From CAZQKL01 sp964593895 [NCBI: uncultured bacterium] (GTDB lineage: Bacteria > DYJV01): 11,033 bases of DNA. Under the pieces are notes generated by a model. It was given only the letters and a program-made list of their open reading frames with translations, searched no databases and was not told where the DNA came from. Every line of letters starts with the position of its first letter. Within the stretch, counting starts at the first letter, position 1. Below are positions 1 to 7,181 of this stretch, in pieces. The stretch is taken from assembly GCA_964593895.1 (NCBI GenBank), contig CAZQKL010000071.1:1-11033 (forward strand), in the 5' to 3' direction. The position numbers and the translations under genes are program-made.

Positions 1-290
1 AACTTACATATTAACTTTATTTGATAAAATTCTCCTAGTAAGTTCAACTTATCTTTCAATAAATCTAAACGAAAATATTTTGTAAAAGCTTTTTATTTTT
101 ACAGAATTCCTCTCTTTTTGTTATTTTTACATTATCTTTAAATCTTTGAAAATGGTGATATAAAATTTGTCTGTTTTTGCAAATTCCGCTGAACTGGGAT
201 AAAAAATTTTTTATCAATTTTGAAAAATTTTATTTTGAATAGGCTATATATAATAATGTAAATATTAAAATTCCCTCCAACTTTTAGCGT
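1..290 (-). pseudogene. Decayed integrase-core (DDE) transposase remnant, frameshifted and cut by window edge
   Basis: No intact gene lies here. Reading the minus strand from about 290 down to 1 gives successive fragments in different frames: GGNFNIYIIIYSLFKIKFF (about 260-210), then SSAEFAKTDKFYITIFKDLK (195-136), then FQRFKDNVKITKREEF (about 151-106), then FTKYFRLDLLKDKLN and LLGEFYQIKLICK (86-3, open to the left edge). In this order they resemble, from memory, the retroviral-integrase fold of IS481-like transposases: the GG..Y...ID..S strand, the AEFL..FYPFKI segment, and the C-terminal N..IKDNV...L.DKL..F..YYN stretch. The central TDNG..EF motif is absent, which suggests an internal deletion. 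Frame changes fall at homopolymer runs. The remnant abuts the AbiEii-like gene, consistent with an accessory island. The assignment rests on pattern recognition across frames and could be coincidence in AT-rich DNA. Confidence 0.4.
198..215. repeat. 18-base perfect AT-rich palindrome
   Basis: GATAAAAAA is followed directly by its exact reverse complement TTTTTTATC. There is no loop and almost no G or C, so it is a poor intrinsic terminator. It lies where the transposase remnant changes frame. No function is assigned; it may simply reflect base composition. Confidence 0.35.
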
Positions 291-324
291 GATCAGTATA
301 GAAGCATTATAAATATTCAATGAA

Positions 325-975
325 TTAACATCTAAATTTCCCAAAAAGTGAATTGTCTCTGTCAAATATTATATCCTCACACATTAAATTAATTTCTTTT
401 TTTGTTATAGGGATATTTTTTATTTTTTTTATATTTTCAAGCCATATTAATGGAAAAGTTTTTAATCTATATATTAAAAAATCCTTTTCAATAAATTGTT
501 TTTTATTTACAATTTCCAATATTTCTTTCCAATTAAAATTCTCATTATATGCAACACAAAATATATCAAAAATATCTTTTTCTTCATCTCTTCCAATTAT
601 TGCAGTTATTTTATTTGTAAAAATGTTTATAACATTATCAATTCTAAATCTTCCAAAAAGATTGCTTTTTCCATATCTATAAACTCTATCATTAACAAAA
701 TCAATTTTTATATCTTCAACTTTAATTCTCCAAAAATCTCTTGATTTAATTTCAATAGAGTATATTAGGTTATTTTCTTCAAATTTTTCTAAGACTTGTT
801 CTATATCCTCTTTAAATAAATTACTATTTGAAACAAAAAAATCTAAATCATCAGAATATCTTGCATTATAATAAAACTTATGTAAAGCAGTTCCTCCAGT
901 AAGATAAAAATCATTTTCACAAGAAAAAACGCATTCTAATATTTTGTCCTGTAAATATTCTAAATTTTTTTCCAC
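325..975 (-). CDS. AbiEii/AbiGii-type nucleotidyltransferase (probable toxin of a TA-like pair)
   Basis: This 216-residue protein belongs to the MNT-like nucleotidyltransferases of the AbiEii/AbiGii toxin family. Members transfer nucleotides to a target; characterised relatives modify tRNA acceptor ends or act in phage abortive infection. Seen directly: LTGGTALHKF (25-34), the core motif SDDLDFF (41-47) with catalytic-type Asp43 and Asp45, a third carboxylate in IKIDF (Asp92), and the family's downstream K-x-D signature around K122 and EKDIFDIF (132-139). The start is GTG at 975-973. A GGAGGA lies upstream, but about 16 bases away, which is long, so translation may be coupled to the preceding gene, which overlaps it by 16 bases (960-975). 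At about 216 residues it is on the short side for the family but keeps all active-site motifs. The target and any toxicity are inferred, not shown. Confidence 0.85.
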   Translation of the reverse strand: MEKNLEYLQDKILECVFSCENDFYLTGGTALHKFYYNARYSDDLDFFVSNSNLFKEDIEQVLEKFEENNLIYSIEIKSRDFWRIKVEDIKIDFVNDRVYRYGKSNLFGRFRIDNVINIFTNKITAIIGRDEEKDIFDIFCVAYNENFNWKEILEIVNKKQFIEKDFLIYRLKTFPLIWLENIKKIKNIPITKKEINLMCEDIIFDRDNSLFGKFRC

Positions 976-1259
976 CTTAGTTCTTTTATATCCTCCTTTT
1001 CATTTAAAAAAATAAATTTTAAAGCTTTTAAATGACGATTAATATACCTTTCATTGTAAGTAGGAGTAAAAGAATTAAGTAGTTTTCTTAAATCATTTTT
1101 ATCAAAATAAGCTAAAAATTTTACTTTATCTTTTGCATTATAGATAATTTTTTCAAATAATTTCTTTTTTTCAATAAAAGTTCCCTCTTTAATTATTTTT
1201 TTTATTTCTTCTTCTGTTAAACTGTAATCCCAAAAACATTCTTTTTTTAAATCTTTCAT
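960..1259 (-). CDS. Small hypothetical protein paired with the AbiEii-like gene (possible antitoxin, DUF6922-like)
   Basis: This protein has 99 residues, is rich in Lys, Glu and Ile, and is predicted soluble with no signal or membrane segment. It opens with a FWDY motif (residues 9-12), followed by helices containing KKLFEKIIYNAKD and a C-terminal RHLKALKF stretch. Small proteins with an N-terminal FWDY/WDYD and a helical body occur beside nucleotidyltransferases in other genomes (the DUF6922-type group, from memory). That position suggests an antitoxin or accessory partner. It is not the classical AbiEi winged-helix antitoxin, which is roughly twice as long. The ATG at 1259 has no recognisable Shine-Dalgarno sequence, and the candidate promoter (-35 at 1314-1309 on the minus strand) would give a leader of only about 20 bases. 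It is first in the cassette and overlaps the next gene by 16 bases, a usual antitoxin-before-toxin order. The role is inferred from position. Confidence 0.65.
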   Translation of the reverse strand: MKDLKKECFWDYSLTEEEIKKIIKEGTFIEKKKLFEKIIYNAKDKVKFLAYFDKNDLRKLLNSFTPTYNERYINRHLKALKFIFLNEKEDIKELRWKKI

Positions 1260-1275
1260 TTTATAAAAAATTTAC

Positions 1276-1304
1276 TTGACTTACATTTACAACATAATTA
1301 TCAT
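1276..1304 (+). promoter_or_regulatory. Candidate sigma-70-type promoter for sufC-sufB-aat
   Basis: TTGACT (1276-1281) and TATCAT (1299-1304) are separated by 17 bases, and each matches consensus at 5 of 6 positions. The start point would be near 1311, giving a leader of about 23 bases that contains the AGGAGG site. It overlaps the divergent candidate promoter on the other strand. Confidence 0.55.
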
Positions 1305-1314
1305 AAATTGTCAA
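1286..1314 (-). promoter_or_regulatory. Candidate divergent promoter for the nucleotidyltransferase cassette
   Basis: On the minus strand a perfect TTGACA (1314-1309) is followed after 17 bases by TGTAAA (1291-1286, 4 of 6 to TATAAT). It lies within the same bases as the plus-strand promoter, so the two could compete for polymerase. The -10 match is weak. Confidence 0.4.
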
Positions 1315-1333
1315 CAAATTACAGGAGGATTTT

Positions 1334-2065
1334 ATGATAGTTATTGAAAATTTGCATGTAGAAGTTGAAGGAAAAGAAGTTTTGCATGGAATAAATTTAA
1401 GTATCCCAAAGGGTGAAACGCATGTTATTTTTGGAAAAAATGGAAGCGGAAAGACAACTTTGCTTTTAACTATCATGGGATTTAAAAAGTATAAAGTTAC
1501 TGAAGGAAAAATTTATTTTAAAGGAAAAGACATTACTGAGTTGCCAATGCATGAAAGGGCAATACTTGGAATGGGAATGGCATTTCAAAGACCACCTGCT
1601 ATTAAAGGGTTAAAAACTGTAGATATTTTGAAAAAAATAAAAAAAGTTGATACACCAGTTGAAGAACTTGCAAAAAAAGTAAATTTTGAAGATTTTTTAG
1701 ATAGAGATTTAAATCTTGGTTTTTCTGGTGGAGAGTTGAAAAGGTCTGAAATGCTTCAACTTCTTGCTCAAAATCCAGATTTTATAATGCTTGATGAACC
1801 TGAAAGTGGAGTTGATGTTGAAAATATAAAACTAATTGGAAAAGTAACAGCGTATTTACTGGAAAAACATAAAAGATTAAAAGAAGGAAGGGATAAATCT
1901 GGTTTAATTATTACACATACAGGCTTAATTCTTGATTATATTGATGCTGACAAAGGTCATGTTTTACTTGATGGTTACCTTATGTGCACAGGTAATCCAA
2001 GAGAGATGTTTAAATTAATACAAAAAAACGGTTATGAGAGGTGTATACAATGCATGATGAATTAA
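1334..2065 (+). CDS. sufC: SufC, Fe-S cluster assembly ATPase
   Basis: This 243-residue ABC-type ATPase powers the SufB scaffold during iron-sulphur cluster assembly in the cytosol. All nucleotide-binding motifs are visible: Walker A GKNGSGKTT (34-42), Q-loop Gln85 in AFQRP, signature FSGGE (130-134), Walker B IMLDEPESGVD (151-161) and H-loop His195 in ITHTG. The Suf-specific DEPESGVD wording separates it from transporter ATPases, and no permease is adjacent. The length is normal for SufC. The ATG is fixed by AGGAGG at 1323-1328, five bases upstream. The C-terminus ends in ERCIQCMMN with two Cys residues; whether they matter is unknown. It overlaps sufB by 16 bases, which implies coupled translation and near-equal amounts of SufC and SufB. 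Confidence 0.95.
   Translation: MIVIENLHVEVEGKEVLHGINLSIPKGETHVIFGKNGSGKTTLLLTIMGFKKYKVTEGKIYFKGKDITELPMHERAILGMGMAFQRPPAIKGLKTVDILKKIKKVDTPVEELAKKVNFEDFLDRDLNLGFSGGELKRSEMLQLLAQNPDFIMLDEPESGVDVENIKLIGKVTAYLLEKHKRLKEGRDKSGLIITHTGLILDYIDADKGHVLLDGYLMCTGNPREMFKLIQKNGYERCIQCMMN
2036..2043 (+). promoter_or_regulatory. Ribosome binding site deciding the sufB start
   Basis: GAGAGGTG lies six bases before ATG 2050, inside the end of sufC. It supports ATG 2050 over the in-frame GTG at 2041, which overlaps this site and has no site of its own. Confidence 0.65.
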
Positions 2066-3270
2066 AAAAGATAGCAGAAAAAGCTTTAAATAAAAAACCA
2101 GCAATTGGAGAAGATATTGACCTTGAAAAATTCAGACATGATGCTCCAGAATATGAATATGACCCAAATCTTGAAAAAGTGCTTGATGAAAAAGATAAAG
2201 AAAATTTAGAAACAATTGGCATAGATATAAAAAGAGACACAAGAGCAGGCTCATTTATTCAAACAGACCATTCAGTTATTCAATGCAATGTCAAACAGGA
2301 AGGTATTGAAATTTTACCTATGAAAGAAGCACTTAAAAAGTATGATTGGTTAAAAGATTACTGGTGGAAAGCAGTAAGTGTTGATACTGATAAATTCACT
2401 GCAGAAGCTGAACTTCATTTTGATAATGGCTATTTTATTAGGGCAAAAAAAGGAGTTAAAACAAAATTTCCGCTTCAAACTTGTCTTTACATTTCAACAG
2501 ATAATCTTGTTCAGCATGTTCACAACATAATAATTGCAGAAGAGGGCTCACAACTTGACATTATATCAGGATGTGCAACATCTCATAAGATAAATTCAGC
2601 TTTACATGTGGGGATTAGCGAATTTTTTGTTAAAGAAAATGCCAAAATAACCTTTACAATGATTCACAGATGGGGTGAAAATATTGCAGTTAGACCTCGT
2701 AGTGGAACAATTGTTGAGAAAAATGGAGTTTTTATTTCAAATTATATTTCATTTGAAAAGGCAAAATCTTTGCAGATGAATCCTATAACATATTTAAATG
2801 GTGATAATGCTACAGCAATTTTTTCATCTATAGTTTTTGCACCAGAAGGCTCAAACATTGACCTTGGTTCAAGAATTATATTAAATGCACCATATTCAAA
2901 AGCAGAGATAATTTCCCGAACAGTATCTCATGGTGGTAATGTTATTGCAAGAGGTCAACTTGTTGGAAATGCTCCAAAAATAAAAGCTCATCTTGAATGT
3001 AATGGATTAATGCTAAAAGATTTTGGATATATAAATGCAATTCCTATTCTTGAAGCAAGACATAATGATGTTGAAATGAGCCATGAAGCAGCTGTTGGAA
3101 AAATAGCAGAAGAGGAAATTGAATATTTAATGGCAAGAGGCCTTACAGAGGATGAAGCAACTTCAATTATTGTAAGAGGTTTTTTAAATGTTAAAATAGA
3201 AGGTTTACCAGCAAGACTTGAAAAACAGATTGAAAATGCATTAAACGAACTTGAAGATAAGTTTTTCTAA
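2050..3270 (+). CDS. sufB: SufB-type Fe-S cluster scaffold protein
   Basis: This 406-residue SufB/SufD-family protein partners SufC and holds the nascent Fe-S cluster. The C-terminal beta-helix and helical region are typical: QHVHNIIIAEEGSQLDIISG, then HLECNGLML containing Cys317, then MSHEAAVGKI with His345-Glu346, equivalent to the conserved Cys and His-Glu of SufB; then EEIEYLMARGL, the usual C-terminal helix. Keeping the Cys and the His-Glu argues for SufB rather than SufD. It is shorter than proteobacterial SufB (near 490 residues), with a reduced N-terminal part, as in the compact SufB proteins of archaea and many anaerobes. A GTG at 2041 would add three residues, but ATG 2050 is better placed. 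It ends two bases before aat. With sufC it resembles the minimal SufCB ('SMS') arrangement. Confidence 0.93.
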   Translation: MHDELKKIAEKALNKKPAIGEDIDLEKFRHDAPEYEYDPNLEKVLDEKDKENLETIGIDIKRDTRAGSFIQTDHSVIQCNVKQEGIEILPMKEALKKYDWLKDYWWKAVSVDTDKFTAEAELHFDNGYFIRAKKGVKTKFPLQTCLYISTDNLVQHVHNIIIAEEGSQLDIISGCATSHKINSALHVGISEFFVKENAKITFTMIHRWGENIAVRPRSGTIVEKNGVFISNYISFEKAKSLQMNPITYLNGDNATAIFSSIVFAPEGSNIDLGSRIILNAPYSKAEIISRTVSHGGNVIARGQLVGNAPKIKAHLECNGLMLKDFGYINAIPILEARHNDVEMSHEAAVGKIAEEEIEYLMARGLTEDEATSIIVRGFLNVKIEGLPARLEKQIENALNELEDKFF

Positions 3271-3272
3271 AA

Positions 3273-3911
3273 ATGTTTAATTTTTCAATTTTTCCTCCAC
3301 CTGAAACAGCAAATGAAGATGGTCTTGTTGCTGTGGGTGGAGATTACTCTCCTTTTATGCTACTTGAAGCTTATTCAAATGGTATTTTCCCATGGTTTGA
3401 AGAGAAAGGTTTAATTTTCTGGTATAGTCCTGACCCAAGATTTGTTATTTTTAGGGAAGATTTTAGAATTGGTAAAAGACTTTTAAGATACTACAAAAAG
3501 CATAATTACACTATTACAATGAATGAAAATTTTCCTGCGGTTATGAGATATTGCCAGCTTGTAAAAAGAAAAGAAGGCTCAACATGGATAACAGACAGAA
3601 TGATTGAAGGTTATACAAAATTATTCAATCTCGGTTTTGGATTATCAGTTGAGGTATGGAATGGGAAAAAGCTTGTTGGAGGATTGTATGGAGTGTTAAT
3701 TGGAAAATATTTTTGTGGAGAATCAATGTTTTCTCTTGAAAAAAATGCCTCAAAATTTGCTTTTATAAAACTTGCAGAAGTTCTGTTTTATGAAAAGAAT
3801 TTTAAATTTATTGACTGTCAGGTTCATTCAGAGGTTATGGAAAGATTTGGTGGGAAGAATATTCCAAGAAAAGAATTTTTTAAGATTTTAAAAAGAGCAA
3901 TATCAGGTTAA
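3273..3911 (+). CDS. aat: Leucyl/phenylalanyl-tRNA--protein transferase
   Basis: This 212-residue enzyme moves Leu or Phe from aminoacyl-tRNA to N-terminal Lys or Arg of proteins, marking them for ClpS/ClpAP degradation (bacterial N-end rule). The family motifs appear in order: FPPP..A..DGLVAVGGD (7-24), AYSNGIFPWF (33-42), WYSPDPR (50-56), STWIT (103-107), SVEVW (125-129), LVGGLYGV (134-141), FCGESMFS (147-154), ASK (159-161), IDCQVHSE (180-187) and IPR near the end. The length is slightly below the E. coli enzyme (234) but complete. It starts two bases after sufB and has only a weak purine-rich site, so it probably relies on translation continuing from sufB. Its stop TAA (3909-3911) overlaps the stop of the opposing selB. 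A link to Fe-S assembly is positional only. Confidence 0.95.
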   Translation: MFNFSIFPPPETANEDGLVAVGGDYSPFMLLEAYSNGIFPWFEEKGLIFWYSPDPRFVIFREDFRIGKRLLRYYKKHNYTITMNENFPAVMRYCQLVKRKEGSTWITDRMIEGYTKLFNLGFGLSVEVWNGKKLVGGLYGVLIGKYFCGESMFSLEKNASKFAFIKLAEVLFYEKNFKFIDCQVHSEVMERFGGKNIPRKEFFKILKRAISG

Positions 3912-5797
3912 GTTCTTAATACTCTTTTATCCCCAACTCTCATTGTTAATTTAATGCTGTCAAAATGTTCAAGTAAAGGAATTATGTATTTTCTTGAAGT
4001 AGGTGCAATTTTTTCTTTGAATTCTTTTATTGAGATTTCTCCATTTTTCTTTAAAAAATCTATAAGATTTTTTTTTACCTCGTCATAGATTTTCTTTGAA
4101 ATAAAAATTTCTGGTGAAATTTTAACAATTTTCCCTTCTTTTTGTAAAATATTTAAATATGTGCTAACATTCTTTTCTGCTAAATTTAACCTTTCAGAGA
4201 TTTCTTTTATTGAAGGTGGTTTTAACCTGCCATCAATTATTAAATTTTCAATTTTTTCTAAAATTTTTATTTTTTTATCATCAAGTTTTATCTGAAATTC
4301 TTTTAATTTAACTGCCTCATTTTCAGTAAAAATTTTTCCTTCTTTCAAAAGTTCATCAATAATTGAATTAAACAATTTTATGTTTTCAATTTCAACTTTT
4401 GTTTTTAATTCCTCTTTTTGAATTCCAAATAATTCTGGATTTTTTCTATGAAAATTTTTTATTATTTCAATTGTTTTGGTTTTTAAAGCTTCGTAAATCT
4501 CCCTATGAATGAAAAATTCTTTTTCAATTTCAATTATTTCACCTTTTTCTTTTAAATTTTTGACCTTATTTAATATTTTTTCTTTTTGTGCGTTTATTTT
4601 CCCCAATAATTCATTGAATGTTGTTAGATTTTTTCCATTTATTTTAATTATTGCTGAAATAACTTTTTTCAAATCTAATGAAAGCTCTTTAAAAAAATTT
4701 TGAATTTTTAATTTTTCATTCGTAGGATAAATAACAGTGCCTCCACCTAAGGTAAATTTGTCATCAAAACTTCTAATTATAAATTTATCTCCAATTAAAC
4801 AGAGAGTTTCATGAGCAAGCTTAAACAAACAATAAGTTTCCTCGCCAGGTTTTAGCTCCTTTTTATCAAATAAAATTATTTCAGAAGGGATAACATCAGT
4901 CCCAATATGGAATTTTAAATGAATTCTATTTTTTAATGGTTTTTTATTTGAGTTAAGATAAAAAAGTTTTGCATATATAAATTTTGAACATGAAAAGTAT
5001 CCTTTTTGCACAACAACACTTCCCCTTTTTATTTCATCCTTTTCAACTCCTTGCAAATTTAAAGCTGTTCTTTGACCTGCTTTTGCTTCCTCAACAGGAG
5101 TTTCATGAACCTGAATGCTTCTAATTTTTGAATTTAAATTTTCAGGTAAAATTTCAACACTGTCTCCAACTCTAATTTTTCCTGAAAGAGTTGTTCCTGT
5201 AACAATTGTTCCAAATCCCTTTAATGTGAAAACTCTATCAACTGGCAGTCTAAAAATTGAGGATATTGGTTTTTCTGTGGAGATTTTAGTTGCAAGCTCA
5301 ATTAAATAATTTTTTAATTCTGGAATCCCCTCATTTGTAACAGAAGAAACAAAAAAAATTGGGCTATTTTCTAAAAATGTTCCTTTAACTAACTTTTTTA
5401 TATCATCTTTTACAATTTCAAGAAGGTCCTTATCCACAAGGTCAATTTTTGTTACAACAATAAATCCTCTTTTAATTCCAAGAAGTTTACAAATTTCTAA
5501 ATGCTCAACTGTCTGAGGCATTACACTTTCATCAGCTGATATAATTAACATTAAAACATCAATTCCAAAAATACCGCTAACCATGTTTTTTATAAATTTT
5601 TCATGTCCTGGAACATCAATTATTCCTATTGTAATATTTTTTTCAGGAATTTTTAAATAAGCATATCCAGTTTCAATTGTAATTCCGCGAATTTTCTCTT
5701 CTTTTAATCTATCTGTGTCAATCCCTGTTAATGCTTTTACAAGAGAGGTTTTACCATGGTCAATATGTCCTGCTGTTCCAACTATAAAGTATCCCAT
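3908..5797 (-). CDS. selB: Selenocysteine-specific elongation factor SelB
   Basis: This 629-residue GTPase carries selenocysteyl-tRNA to ribosomes at UGA codons next to a SECIS hairpin. The EF-Tu-like GTPase domain shows G1 GHIDHGKT (10-17), RGITIE (37-42), DVPGHE (61-66) and TKID (116-119). Beta-barrel domains II and III follow, then a long helical part with repeated winged-helix modules, ending in the SelB-typical [14 protein letters not shown] and a [11 protein letters not shown] tail. The full length matches bacterial SelB and excludes EF-Tu or IF-2. ATG 5797 has GGAG at 5808-5805, seven bases upstream, inside the end of the TolC-like gene, which overlaps selB by 16 bases. No selA, selD or tRNA-Sec gene is visible here, and no gene in the window shows an in-frame UGA extension, so its clients lie elsewhere. 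Confidence 0.96.
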   Translation of the reverse strand: MGYFIVGTAGHIDHGKTSLVKALTGIDTDRLKEEKIRGITIETGYAYLKIPEKNITIGIIDVPGHEKFIKNMVSGIFGIDVLMLIISADESVMPQTVEHLEICKLLGIKRGFIVVTKIDLVDKDLLEIVKDDIKKLVKGTFLENSPIFFVSSVTNEGIPELKNYLIELATKISTEKPISSIFRLPVDRVFTLKGFGTIVTGTTLSGKIRVGDSVEILPENLNSKIRSIQVHETPVEEAKAGQRTALNLQGVEKDEIKRGSVVVQKGYFSCSKFIYAKLFYLNSNKKPLKNRIHLKFHIGTDVIPSEIILFDKKELKPGEETYCLFKLAHETLCLIGDKFIIRSFDDKFTLGGGTVIYPTNEKLKIQNFFKELSLDLKKVISAIIKINGKNLTTFNELLGKINAQKEKILNKVKNLKEKGEIIEIEKEFFIHREIYEALKTKTIEIIKNFHRKNPELFGIQKEELKTKVEIENIKLFNSIIDELLKEGKIFTENEAVKLKEFQIKLDDKKIKILEKIENLIIDGRLKPPSIKEISERLNLAEKNVSTYLNILQKEGKIVKISPEIFISKKIYDEVKKNLIDFLKKNGEISIKEFKEKIAPTSRKYIIPLLEHFDSIKLTMRVGDKRVLRT

Positions 5798-7134
5798 AAT
5801 TTAACTCCAATAACTTTTTTTAAGTGATATATTGAAATCATATAGTCAGTTAAAGCATCAATGTAGTTGTATTCAGCTTGAGTATAATCTCTCTGGTATC
5901 TAAAAACTTTAAATGGCGTTGATAGTCCATTTTTAAATTTTCCAGTTTCAATTCTTAATTTTTCTTTTGCTGATTCAAGAGCCTTTTTAGTTGCTTCAAT
6001 TTTTTTTAAATTTGATTTTACATCTCTTACAGCATTTTTAACCTCAAGAATTATCTGATTTTTTATCTCTTTTTCTTGAAACTTTATTTGATTTAATCTG
6101 ACTTTTTCAATCTCATATTGGGATTTATTAATTCTATTACCAAGAGGATATTTAAATTCAAAAGAAATATTCCAAGAATGAGAATTAGACGAATTTAAAA
6201 CCTTTTCTCCACCAATATTTAAATTAAGTTCAGGTAATGTTTCATTTTTAGCTACCATTACATTTATTTCCTGAATTTTTTGCTCAATTTTTTGCTTAAT
6301 TATTTCATATCTGTTTTTAAGTGCAAGTTGTATAGCTTTTTTTTCAGAGATAATTTTTTTATCAATAATTGGTTTGGTAATTGGATAATAAATTACATCA
6401 CTTGTTAAGTTGTCAAATAATTTTTTTAATTTGTCATTCAAATTTTTTACTTCTTGAGAATATGTTATTAAAGCTTCCTGTTTTGATTTTACTTCAGCAA
6501 GTGATTCTATTAATGTTGATTGTGGTATCATTCCAAGTGAAAATTTTTTCTTATTAATTTTATGGATATTCTGTGCATTTTTTAAAGATTCTTCACTTGC
6601 TTTTAGCTTATAATATGCTCTAAAAAGTTCCCAGTAAACAACTGATGCTTCATAAATTTTTGTGTTTATATAATCTTCTATCTCCTTTTCTGTCATATTT
6701 AATCTTAATTTTGCTTTTTCAATTTCACTTTTATTAATTTTTATTCCAAAATTTTTTAAAAAAGGCTGTGAGATTGTAAAAGCTAATTTGTTTTCATAAT
6801 AATCATCATAATCTTCATGTTTTTCCTGGATTAAATTAACATTGTATTGAGTGCCTGGATAGAGTTTTCCAAAAATTGATGAAGAAAAAATTTTATTTTT
6901 TTCTAATGGATTATTTGAGTAATCTTTATAAAATTTTAAATCAATTATTGGGTCAAAAACTCCCTTTTCTTTTTTTATATTGTGCGAGGATATATCTTTT
7001 TTTAATTTTTCAATTTTTATATTTAAATTATTTTGAAGAACAAGTTTTATAAATCTATTATATGAAATTGGGACTTTTGTATCTGCAAAACTTCTGGAAA
7101 TAAGGATGAGTATTATGACCAGAATCCTTAGCAT
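5782..7134 (-). CDS. TolC-family outer-membrane efflux protein
   Basis: This protein of about 450 residues probably forms the trimeric outer-membrane/periplasmic tunnel of a tripartite exporter. From ATG 7134 it begins [17 protein letters not shown], a hydrophobic signal peptide with likely cleavage after Ala17. Two OEP-type halves follow: an N-terminal segment with [14 protein letters not shown] and VFDPIIDL, long amphipathic helices ([37 protein letters not shown]), a second [11 protein letters not shown] start, then [10 protein letters not shown] and [20 protein letters not shown] near the end. These are the usual TolC hallmarks. TTG codons at 7140 and 7137 could extend it by two residues; no clear ribosome site favours either. 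No inner-membrane pump or adaptor is present, so the substrate is unknown. It overlaps selB by 16 bases, probably through compact gene packing rather than shared function. Confidence 0.88.
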   Translation of the reverse strand: MLRILVIILILISRSFADTKVPISYNRFIKLVLQNNLNIKIEKLKKDISSHNIKKEKGVFDPIIDLKFYKDYSNNPLEKNKIFSSSIFGKLYPGTQYNVNLIQEKHEDYDDYYENKLAFTISQPFLKNFGIKINKSEIEKAKLRLNMTEKEIEDYINTKIYEASVVYWELFRAYYKLKASEESLKNAQNIHKINKKKFSLGMIPQSTLIESLAEVKSKQEALITYSQEVKNLNDKLKKLFDNLTSDVIYYPITKPIIDKKIISEKKAIQLALKNRYEIIKQKIEQKIQEINVMVAKNETLPELNLNIGGEKVLNSSNSHSWNISFEFKYPLGNRINKSQYEIEKVRLNQIKFQEKEIKNQIILEVKNAVRDVKSNLKKIEATKKALESAKEKLRIETGKFKNGLSTPFKVFRYQRDYTQAEYNYIDALTDYMISIYHLKKVIGVKLWDTL

Positions 7135-7145
7135 CAACAAAAATA

Positions 7146-7172
7146 TTTACATTTTTTTAAAAAAGATGTAAA
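7146..7172. promoter_or_regulatory. Inverted repeat filling the divergent tolC-like/HD-GYP spacer (candidate operator)
   Basis: TTTACATTTTTTT (7146-7158) is mirrored by AAAAAAGATGTAAA (7159-7172). The arms match over 13 bases with one bulged G at 7165. The region between the two opposite start codons is only about 41-47 bases, so this dyad occupies most of it. Both arms carry TTTACA/TGTAAA, which resemble -35/-10 elements on either strand, so the symmetry may reflect overlapping promoters, a repressor site or base composition. Confidence 0.4.
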
Positions 7173-7181
7173 GCTTTTTTC

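Noticed and set aside
1-44. Inverted repeat AACTTAC (1-7) and GTAAGTT (38-44)
   Set aside because: Seven-base arms 30 bases apart are expected by chance in DNA this AT-rich, and they do not frame any element. Kept only as a possible point to recheck if a transposon end is found to the left.
138-365. A 75-residue minus-strand frame beginning inside the 3' end of the nucleotidyltransferase
   Set aside because: It is not convincing as an independent gene. The likely protein signal changes frame near 200, so it is better described as part of a decayed transposase.
353-744. Two plus-strand open frames opposite the nucleotidyltransferase
   Set aside because: Their Ile/Phe/Ser/Asn-rich products are complements of an AT-rich coding strand that carries all family motifs.
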